Assembly: GCA_016802295.1 (NCBI GenBank)
Contig: JAESIW010000137.1
Location: forward strand, 677,592-741,591
Source of the DNA: Brachionus rotundiformis
Lineage: Eukaryota > Rotifera > Eurotatoria > Ploima > Brachionidae
Length of the DNA: 64,000 nt
Reading direction: 5' to 3'
Part shown: positions 13,418 through 23,189 of the stretch, piece by piece
Layout of the letters: each line of letters opens with the position of its first letter
Position numbering within the stretch: the stretch's first letter is position 1
The notes under the pieces: generated by a model
Database searches by the model: none
What the model was told of the DNA's origin: nothing
Seen by the model: only the letters and a program-made list of their open reading frames with translations
Made by a program: the position numbers and the translations under genes

Positions 13418-16104
13418 TTATAACATTCGTTTTGTTGATTTTGGTCTTATTCTCAGTCCTAAGCGAGCCCTTTTGACATCGATTTCTTCCATTTGGATTT
13501 CATTGCGGAATGAATTTTCTGCAGATTCTTCGCTTTTTTTTTCTTTATTCTTTCGCTTTTTAGCTTTAACATCTATCGATTCTTCACTACTTGATTTATC
13601 CAAACTTTTAAAAAATTTAACTTTTTTTTACTAGAAACTAATATTTATAGCCTACTTGGTAACTCTTTGTTTATTTAGTCTCAACGAATATCTATTTATT
13701 TTGATTGTATTCAGTTCGCTAACTTTATCGTCGATTTCTTGCAACTTTTGTTGAGTTTCTGTTCTAAGTTTTTCAATTGATTTTTCATTACATGATGAAC
13801 ACAAAAATTTTGATTTAGTTTTAAAAAATTTGACTATAAACGAATTGTTGTTTGAATCGTTTATTGTTTTGCCACTATTTTCTACTAAACAATCAGCATG
13901 ATAAAGTAACGAACAATCATTACATATAATTTTCAAATTTGGAATTTCAGTATTTTTTGCCTGTTGACTACAAATTAGACAATCATTCTTTATACTGGAT
14001 ATTTTCTTATCCCAAAGTATATTTTCATCAATAAAAAGAAGACAAAGTCGCAAGCTGTCTAATGACTTTGAATTTCTTACCATGTTTAACCACAATGATC
14101 CAAAATTTGATGGAAATTTATAGGTCAAGAATTTGTGATTAATCATTTTATACAAAGCGATTGTCAATTCAATCTTAAATAGAATAATTATTTTCTATTA
14201 AACCATTTAAAATTATTATTCTTACATATTTTTCAATCCTTTTTTCTTTCTCGACTGTGGAAATTTCGGACAATATTTGATTAAAACTGTAATAAGCATC
14301 GTTTATTGAATAGCTTGTTATTAAATCATTCTTTCGATCAGAGTAAGTTTTGAAAAATAAAAAATTTGCCTCTATTATTCGTTGTTTAAAGTCAACCAAA
14401 AACTTTAAAAAAAAAATAATTTAAAAAAATCTACTTAAAAACCTACTGAAATAAATGTGGAATCATGATCGTGATATTGTTCGTTCGTTTTATTTACTCC
14501 ATTCTCTGGACCATCGATGAAAGAAGAGTTAAGCAGCGTGCATGCAATTATCTTCAGCATTGTATCCTCAAAATTTAAATTACGAATACTTGTCGTAATT
14601 CTTTTCATTAGTTCTATTATGGAAGTTCGATCTCTTATTATAAACCATTCGGATTTTTCTGTAGTAAAATCAAAGCTTTCATTCTTAAATGTAAAGTTAT
14701 CACTTTTGAACCTTTTTTCAATGCATAAATAATTTTTTAAGCAATTGAAACGCCAAAAATAAAAACTAAAGTTCTGATCGTCAAAATCAATTGAACTGAA
14801 TGGTTCACATCGAAACATCGACTCTATTTTATTCTTAAATTCCTCAATCGTTGTCTCGTGTAAATTAATTTTATTCTTCAAATCAATAAGATTGCTTTTA
14901 ATTACTGATTCGTCGTTTTCATTCAAAAATCGAGATATACTATCTAATTTAAGTTTATTAAGTTCAAATTTATTTTTTAATGAATCAAGTTTCGATCTCT
15001 GCAAAATAATGTTCTTCTCTAGCTCTTCCAATTTGGAGTGATAATTTGACTTTTTACTTATCAAAATTTCAATTAAGTGATTTATCAAATTGATTTTGTC
15101 ACCAGTTTTGAGCTCATTTAAATCGCTAACTGAGTCGATTTGCTGCTCAATTTGACCAAAACATTTAGTTAGTAGTATAGACTTGTCTGTTGCTGGAATA
15201 TGATTATTTTTATAGGTTTCGAATATTTTAATTAATATTAAAATCTTTGTTTTATCAGATAAATAAATGTGTTTCATTAAATATATCAAATTAACATTAA
15301 ACATTTGAATTTTGGTCACTGCATTAATTTCGGAATGTATTAAAACTTGGATCAAAGATTGAACTACTTTATTAAAATAAGAATACTTTTGATCCGAGTT
15401 CAAAACTGATCTAATAAAAAATTTTAGATTTAATTTTTCAATGGGTATTTCAGATGAATAAATTGAGCATATAACTTGGTTGTAGGTTTCCACAACTTCG
15501 ATTGATTTAAGAAATAAATCTTGTGAAATGTGAAAATATTCTTCTTCAATAATATATGTTCCATTATTGGAAATTAGAAATTCTTTAATTATATCACAGA
15601 AGCTATCGGAGTGATCTATTGATATTGTCTGATTTAAATCAGAAGCTTCTGAAAGTGTTTCCTCAGAAGTATAAGTATCTTCAATTTTAAAATTTCTGGG
15701 ACCAAATTCAATAATTCGAGTATTCTCCGAATTATTTATTTCATCAGATGTCATTGATTCATTCAATTTTTTATCTGCCGATGTTAAATCTATTTTCTCT
15801 TCATTTTGATCGATTCTGGTTAAATTTTGAATTTCTTTGAAAGCTTTCTTTTTTTGATTATCCTAAATTTTATTATTAAATTCAAATTTATACTTTTAGA
15901 AAAAAAATTTCTTATTTTAAGATAAAATCGTAAATTAGAAAATTTTAAAAATACAATTTCTTGTTGTAATTCAAAATGAATGACAAAAGCAGTACCTAGC
16001 TTGTAAAATGATTTTATGAAATTCGATTTTATCTTTTTTCTGTCATTAATTGCAAATTTACATCTTACCAAAAGACTTGTAATCGTGGACGAGCTTCGTA
16101 TCAT
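13418..16104 (-). CDS. BAZ1/ACF1-like DDT-WHIM-PHD chromatin protein
   Basis: Probable accessory subunit of an ISWI-type nucleosome remodeller (nuclear). Five exons on the complement: 16069-16104, 14447-15862, 14226-14402, 13656-14173, 13418-13604, joining in frame to 777 residues. A divergent DDT-like helical region lies at about 127-189, a coiled coil at about 285-355, and a WHIM2/WSD-like block at about 362-455 (FRCEPFSSIDFDDQNFSFYF, then SEWFIIRDRTSIIELMKRI). The segment SLDSLRLCLLFIDENILWDK precedes a PHD finger at about 608-671 (CLIC, CNDC, YHADC, CSSC), the same order as in BAZ1A/BAZ1B. A basic, acidic tail follows. I see no N-terminal WAC domain and no bromodomain, and the protein is about half the usual length. 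Domain order is seen; the BAZ1 assignment is inference from that order plus short motifs. RSF1 or another DDT protein is an alternative. Confidence 0.6.
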
Positions 16105-17101
16105 TGTTTTTGATAAATATTAAATTTATAAGAAAACTAAATGGATTCAGTTAGAAAATTAAAAAGCTTACAAACTCCATACATTAAATTATTATTTCTT
16201 AGTTTCGATTTTATAAAAAAGCGCGTATTTTGGTTTTGTTTTTAAAATTTTTCAAAATATTTTAGAATTAATTTTAAATTAGCATTTGTTTTTTAAAATT
16301 TTAAAGAAATCATTTCGAATTTATGGTTAGTTTTTTGGTTGAATTTTTTTGATTCTTTACTTTTTTAAAAATAAGTTAAATTATAATCATTTCAGATAAT
16401 ATTGAATGTTCTCCTTAAATTCATGAGTTTGTAAATCAAACTAATAAATATTCTCAAAAAAATATTTGAGAATTTCCTAATACTCTTAAATAATTATTAC
16501 ATTAAATTGCAAATAAAGATATTATAAAGATTTAAGATACCTTTATCTGTAAATGATTGTTTAAAAATGTTTATCAACTAATTGTCTCATAGCAATTCTT
16601 GCTTTTAATAACTTGTTATAAAGACTTGATAAAAAAATATAAAAAAATATAAATTTATTATATAAACATTCTTTCTATCTCTATATTCGTCATTATTTCA
16701 AAACCTTTCGTCATTACACATTATTTTGAATTAAATAGTTCAATCTAATTCAAGGTGTTTAGGATACTTTAAAAAGTCATGTAACCAAGGAAAAATCATT
16801 TTTTTATTTTGTCTTTTGGATAAGACAAATATATGGCAAGTCTTAGAATTAAATTTTTATAAAAAACATTCATTAGATGAATATTTATTATGTTTATTAT
16901 AGATAAATAATATATATATTATTACGAATGTTTATAATTTTATAGAAATTCTAAGCAATAAATGCTTCGCTTCGTAAAAAATAGTTTCGAAAATTATAAT
17001 TATTTTCAAATAAAGCTCAGAAATTGCTTTAGCTGAACGAAAAAAAAAATAAAAATAAATCAATTAATAAAATACTACAATTATTGATTTAGAATAAAAA
17101 A
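16105..17101. promoter_or_regulatory. Divergent intergenic region between BAZ1-like gene and JNK
   Basis: 997 bp separate two divergent start codons, so both 5' UTRs and promoters must lie here or very close. The sequence is strongly AT-rich. An acceptor-like TTTAG ends at 17092, nine bases before the JNK start codon, and could close a 5' UTR intron or receive a spliced leader. I see no specific promoter motif that I would trust in this composition. Confidence 0.4.
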
Positions 17102-18545
17102 ATGTTCGCAGCCAATGCGACTCCAATTATGCCGGGAGCTCATGTTGGCAACAAGACTGATGACGAGTTTTACAACGTTGATGTAACACCTGATTCGGTC
17201 TTTCGGGTGCTCAAGCGTTATCAAAATCTGCGATCAATTGGTTCTGGTGCGCAAGGATTCGTTTGCTCAGCTTTCGATGTCATTCTTCAGCACAATGTTG
17301 CTATCAAAAAGCTAAGCAAACCTTTCCAAAACGCTACTCATGCCAAACGAGCTTATCGAGAATTTTGCATCATGAATCTAGTAAATCACAAGAATATAAT
17401 CAGTCTCTTGAATGCTTTCACACCACAGAGAACTGTTGATGAGTTCACAGACGTGTAAGTTTATTTTAGATTTTGCTAAATTATTTTAATTTAACAAATA
17501 AATAAATAAAGTTATTTGGTTATGGAACTAATGGATGCTAATTTATGTCAAGTTATTCAAATGGATCTAGATCATGATCGTATTTCTTATTTATTATACC
17601 AAATGCTTTGTGGGATAAAACATTTACATTTGGCAGGAATTATTCACAGGGTTTTTATAATAGTTGTTATAAAAAGCATTTGTTAGGTAATTTTATTTTA
17701 GGATTTGAAGCCCAGTAACATTGTAGTAAGAGCAGACTGTACTCTAAAAATATTGGACTTTGGGCTTGCTCGAACGGCAAACGCTAAATTTTCAATGACT
17801 CCGTATGTAGTTACAAGATACTATCGTTCTCCTGAAATAATTCTTGGAATGGGCTATTCCGATAATGGTAGGTAACATAATTTTCTAAAAACTAAATTAT
17901 TCATTTAAATTTAAAGCTGATATTTGGTCGGTTGGATGCATTTTTGGCGAAATGCTCCGAGGAACAGTTGTTTTTCAAGGAATAGACCGTAAGCTAGAAA
18001 AAAATCTCAAACTTCCACCAAATAGTTTAATTCCTTAAAATATAGAAATTGATCAATGGAATAAAATAATTGAACAATTGGGAACACCATCTAACGATTT
18101 TATGGAACGTTTATTACCATCAGTACGAAATTATATCGCCACTCGCCCAAGATTTCCTGGTCATGAATTTGAAAAACTATTTCCTGATATTCTATTTCCG
18201 GCTGATACAAATAACCAATTGACGGCAGCATCTGCAAGGGATTTATTGAGCAAAATGCTGGTTATTGATCCATTGAATAGAATTTCAGTCGATGGAGCGC
18301 TTAATCATCCCTATATAAACGTTTGGACTCAACCATCAGAAGTAGATGCTCCAGCACCAAATGTTTATGATCATTCAGTAGATGAGCGAGAGCATACGAT
18401 CGACGAATGGAAACAGCTAATTTTTGATGAAGTAACTAGGTATGAACAACTGGCAAGACAAAGGCTTATTCAAAACGAGAAAAATTCGGGGGATCAAAAT
18501 GTCCACCAAGATATGCAAGAAAACGCAATGAGAAATCAAAATTAG
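17102..18545 (+). CDS. JNK: c-Jun N-terminal kinase (stress-activated MAP kinase)
   Basis: Ser/Thr kinase of the MKK4/7-JNK cascade that phosphorylates Jun and other targets in stress, apoptosis and morphogenesis. Five exons (17102-17454, 17512-17650, 17702-17867, 17917-17988, 18046-18545) give 409 residues, close to the family's usual 380-460. Visible motifs: glycine loop IGSGAQGFV, the ATP-binding lysines in AIKKLSKPF, HRDLKPSN (R164, D165), DFG (183-185), the JNK-type activation loop T197-P198-Y199, and YYRSPEIILGMGY. The C-lobe ends with DEREHTIDEWKQLI. TPY rather than TGY/TEY separates it from p38 and ERK. Exon 4 is exactly 72 nt and occupies the place of the vertebrate alternative exon 6a/6b, but there is only one copy. 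Strong call; which vertebrate paralogue is closest is not meaningful. Confidence 0.96.
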
Positions 18546-21078
18546 AAATGACAAAAATTATCAATTTTCTTTCCAAGTTCGTTTTTACCGTTGTGCATTA
18601 TTTTTATTTTGTTCAGGCATCAAAAAAGCTCAGTTGGTTCTAGGAAATTTTAAAGCGATAATATTTTTTCAGCGTAACCATACTATCTTGGTCTGGAGCA
18701 AAACTTTTTTGTCCTGTTTAAATTTTAAGCAGAATTTTTTTTTTCTCAATTTTTTTTCAAGTTTAGACTTTCTAAGTTTTATTAATGTAAATTATTTCTT
18801 TTTATTTGAATTTAATTGATTAACTGATATTAAATTAATAGCTTTTCCTTAAATTTAAAAATAAAATTTTTACGCACAAATATAGAATGGCTTGTTTTAT
18901 AATTTTTATCGCATTTGTACAATAAATAATCAACTCGAATAAGCTAATCAGGATCCAAGAATAAAACTAAAGTTTGTTGTTTAGATTATTAGAGATTTTT
19001 AACATTTCCAGAATAGAAGAATTAACAACATAAAACTGCAACCAATTACGATTATTTTTCTAATCATTAAAACTTAACACTAAAAGAACTAAGCATTTTT
19101 CCTTTTTTTTTTATTTCAAACTATTTAGAAAAAAAGTGATTTTACCAAGTGATAAATTTTTATAAAGAATAATATAAAATAAACATAATTCAAAAAAGAT
19201 TCATTTATTTTTACTGTTTGTTCAAAAATATGAGAATTTTAAATTTTATAGCGAGTCAGATGACTCGTTTAGTACTTCTAATGTTAAATCCGATTTATAA
19301 ATTTTAATGATGTCCAAAAGACCAGCTTCAAATTTGAAATCTCTTTTAAAAGCATACTTAAAAGATTAATAAACTTTTTTCACTTTTTGAATTTTGAAAT
19401 AATTTAAGATAAAGTTAGACTACCCGGGACTGAATTTTAATCCTAGAATCAATTCAGGATAAAATTGTAATAAATTTAGAACAATTGAGTTTTTTGAAAA
19501 TTTTATGTGAGAGAAAAAATTTAAAGTTCATTTTTTATCATTTTTGCTTTATTTGTTTTTTGAGTTGATTAGAAATAAAATTTCTAATTCAACCGTAGGA
19601 TTGGGATTATATATCGGATTTTTAAAATGAACATAAAACTAATAACATAAATGAACGATATTTTGAAATTTCAAGTTTTTATGTTTATATTATTCATTTA
19701 ATGAGACGATAGAGTCATGTATCGGTTGACCGAGATAATTAATAATTAGTATTCTTTTTGTATTTAAATTAAACTTCTTTAATTTCGAGATTATGTAACA
19801 TTTTGAATAATTTTTTTTTTAAATATTTTAAATTGGCTCAAATTTCAGTTTTTAAACCTTTTCAAATGTTCTTTGATTTAACTAGAGAAAAAATTATAGT
19901 TGATTTTTTTTATTATTTGCTTATATTATTTACGAATAAAACATTAAAATAGTTAAAACTATCATAAATGAATACCAAATTTTTTGAGTAGAGAGATTGA
20001 GATAAAATTTTTAAAATTTAATCATTTTTTCATTTTTTTCAATCTTTGAATGTGAAAATTTCAATCTAAATGTTAAATTTTTGTATTGAATTTTTTTGAA
20101 AAAGAAAAGCTAGTTAAAATTTCATAATAAATTTTGATAAGAATTATTTTATTTTATTTTATTTCATTTAGAATCTTAGACTGTGCATTGACATATTCCA
20201 AAAATAATTATCTAATTTAAGTCTTTTAAAATACTAGTGTGCATATACATTGGTTTAATTAGAGATAAAAATTTATTATTTCTATTTGAGTTCTCGAGTT
20301 TTTGACTATTCAATAAGAAAACTCGTCGAGGCATTTTATGCATCAAATTGTACTTATTTTTCAAGCTTAAAAGTGATGAAGTTAAGGAACAAAATACAAA
20401 GCAATTTGTTAAATTTTTCTAATACGATTGAATATTTTTAGATCATTTGATAGAGGTGATAAAAAAATAAGTTACTAAATAATTAAATAGGACAATAAAA
20501 TTTTATTTCTTAAAAATAAATAATATTAAATTTTTCAAGCTTTAAGGTTCCAATTATAAAAAAATATTTGAATCATTACTTTGTTTAAGTATTTTTTTAA
20601 GTTATTTTAACGGTTAGTATAAAATATCTCAAGTATTATTTGATTAGCACAAATCAGAATAACTAGATTATACAACCAAAAAGGGTTTCAGTTGTTATGA
20701 TTTCGGTTTAGTACAAATACTTGCAATATTTGCTCAAAAAAAAAACGATTTACGATTAAGAAAATTTTCGAATTAAAAATATTTTAAGACCATAAATTTA
20801 GATGAAGACCTAAATTGAGCAAATTTTATTATTAGTATAATATAATAATAAAATTCTAGTTATTACGTAACACATTGGTCATCTTGGGCGTCTCGTTTTT
20901 TGACAGATTATACAAAATATTTTCTATATTTTTATTTGAGATGCTTAAAAAAACAATAATAGTTGTTTTAAATTCATTGTCTATTTAGAGTGTTTTTTTT
21001 AGAATTAAGGTAGCCAAATTTATTTGTTTTTGAGCTAGAAGAGGATGGAGTGCTTACAGATTTGATGGAATCATTAAA
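18546..21078. other. Long AT-rich non-coding region
   Basis: About 2.5 kb downstream of JNK and upstream of the orphan gene. I find no open frame with plausible composition and no recognisable RNA gene. It includes the JNK 3' UTR, a (TTTTA)n-like tract around 20144-20167 and a compact GC-containing palindrome at 19252-19267. An acceptor-like CTTACAG ends at 21059, twenty bases before the next start codon. Confidence 0.6.
19252..19267. repeat. Near-perfect palindrome with paired TGACTC half-sites
   Basis: CGAGTCA (19252-19258), GA, TGACTCG (19261-19267): a 7-bp inverted repeat with a two-base centre, standing out in very AT-rich DNA. Each arm contains the TGACTC core of AP-1/bZIP half-sites. 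It lies about 700 bp past the JNK stop codon. Binding is inference only; a chance palindrome is possible. Confidence 0.4.
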
Positions 21079-22150
21079 ATGTATAAATCTTTTTATATAA
21101 GAAATGCGAATGAAATTGCCATCGAAGGAAAAATGTCAAACGTACCTACACAATCGATCATTTCGTCTACATGTACACCATGTGAGCTTAATCAACAAAC
21201 GACTGATAAGAACAGTGAAATTAATATGATAAACACAGGTGTTGTCAGAAACCTACGACTGTTCTTTAGTCAAACATCTTCATTATCAAAATCTCCCATA
21301 ACAACCTCAAACAAATTGAAAACAAAAAAGTCATATGAGAACATGTACGATCTTAAAAAATCTCAATCAGTCTTATTAGATCAAATGGATGAAAGTAAAA
21401 AAATAAATCGAATAGAAAAAACTCGTAGTAACAATTATCTAAATGAACTTGATATGTTGAAATCAGATGAAGAATTTTTCTCTCAAGTAAACATTAAAGC
21501 CAGAATAAGCCAGTTTACAAGACGAAATTCTTTGCTCAAAGAGACAAAAAATTGTTTAAGAAAAAAAAATTTTAAAAAGTCTTGCGAAATTGAACAAAAT
21601 GAGTACAAAGGAAGTTTGAATTATTTGGATAAAATAGATGATGTAAATGAAAACAATAACTGCAATTTTCCAATTAGCAGTTTCGATGATAACAGTGTTG
21701 CGACAAATTCAAGTGATGATTATATATCAATTGATTATTCGAGCTCAACCAGCAAAAAAGACTTGTCAATGAATCTAAGTGAGAATGAAAATGAAATTTT
21801 CGAGAAAAAAGAAGCTGAAGCACCAACTTTTGATAAGAAAAAATTTGAACAAAATCTCTCGAGTATTTTTTATATATTGGTAAGTAGTAAAAAGTAACCA
21901 CACTTTAGCTATTCTATATATTCAAATTAATATTTAGGACGATCTAAAAGAAGAAAATGAGCTTCTTGGTAATTTTTTGAACAATTTACAAATTAAAATA
22001 CGCGACATACGTGACACGTCCATTGAATTTGAGAAAAATTTTGACCAAGTGCTGAATAATAATTTTGTTTGTATGGATGATGAAATAAATAAAGAAAATA
22101 TTGATAAGAATCAATGTCGCATGAAAAAAATAATAAAATATAAATTCTAG
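21079..22150 (+). CDS. Orphan two-exon protein with C-terminal coiled coil
   Basis: I do not recognise this gene. Exon 1 (21079-21879) and exon 2 (21938-22150) join in phase 0 across a 58-bp GTAAGT...TAG intron to give 337 residues. The first 250 residues are polar, rich in Ser, Asn, Lys and Glu, and look disordered. The last 80 are helical and charged (DDLKEENELLGNFLNNLQIK, then IRDTSIEFEKNFDQVL) and look like a coiled coil. The short intron, the long uninterrupted frame and the charged helix argue for a real gene. The reading frame stays open for about 45 nt upstream of the chosen ATG, so the true start could be in an upstream exon. There are no domains, signal peptide or membrane segments from which to propose a function. 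Confidence 0.6.
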
Positions 22151-23189
22151 TTTAATATAAATAATTTGTACATACTTTTTTTTCAGATAAGTGACTTGAA
22201 ATTTTTTTGAAAAAAATTTGACTTAAAAAATAATTATAAAAATAAAATTTAATATCAAGTTGTAATACCCGCTAATAATACTGACAAGATTCTACCTGAA
22301 TAAAAATTAAATTTATCCTTTATCTACAAGTTTTTATTTTTTAGTACCAACAAAAGTTATGAAATCATGAAACTAAATTAAAAATGACATAACTCTTCTA
22401 AAACATATTTAAATTTTTTTATAGCCAAAGCATTTATTTAAATTTAAAAAATAAATACGATAAAATTCAATTTGTTGTTTTTCTTATTATTTTTGTACTA
22501 TTTTTATTATTAAGTAAAATATACTTTGTAAAAAGTGAAAGAAAATTAATCAAAATTCATTAAATAAATTTGTCGTAAATTTTTTTAAATTACATTTAGT
22601 TAAGTTTAATCAAATAAATAACTTTAATTATAAGACAAAAAATATTGAAATATTTTGAAATAAGTTATTAAATATTTCAACATAGAGGCATCATTATTTA
22701 TTTTCCATTAAATTATCATAAATTATTAATATTCAATTTATTTGACTATGCTTTAACTTTTTATTTATTGAATTTATGTTTCGAACATATATATATATAT
22801 AAATATATATATATACAATCATAATTAAACCCGAACGAGAATCGAAATCCATGATCATACTTATAATCATAATAAAAACAATGAAAACTCAAGTTTAGGA
22901 AAAAATACATTTATAACTAAGGAATAAGTGAGATTAATCCCTCGGTAATCGAAAATATTTTATAAAATACGCAAATATTAAGTGAAATTTTTAAAATTTA
23001 GGTGAAATTCAAGTCGTTGTTTTTTATTTTATTTTTAAATTATTTTCTAAATAAACCAAGTAAAGATGGAATTCAATTTTTAGATCAAATTCCATTTTTT
23101 TATAATTCATAATAAGTTTAATCAGAAAGGAAGTTTTAGGCTAAATTTATTTAAATTGTATCATTCTGTTATTTTTTAGATTAGATAAA
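22151..23189. other. AT-rich non-coding region upstream of the RS gene
   Basis: No gene-like frame. It holds an alternating AT tract at 22787-22815 and, at its end, a pyrimidine run plus TTTTAG ending at 23179, eleven bases before the RS gene start codon, resembling a splice acceptor in the 5' UTR. Confidence 0.5.
22787..22815. repeat. (AT)n simple repeat
   Basis: Alternating AT dinucleotides with a single AAA interruption in the middle, about 29 bp. A length-variable microsatellite is likely. Confidence 0.85.

Noticed and set aside
18634..18819. 61-codon frame after JNK
   Set aside because: In the JNK 3' UTR, Phe/Leu-rich from T runs, starts at GTG-type codon context; no evidence of coding.
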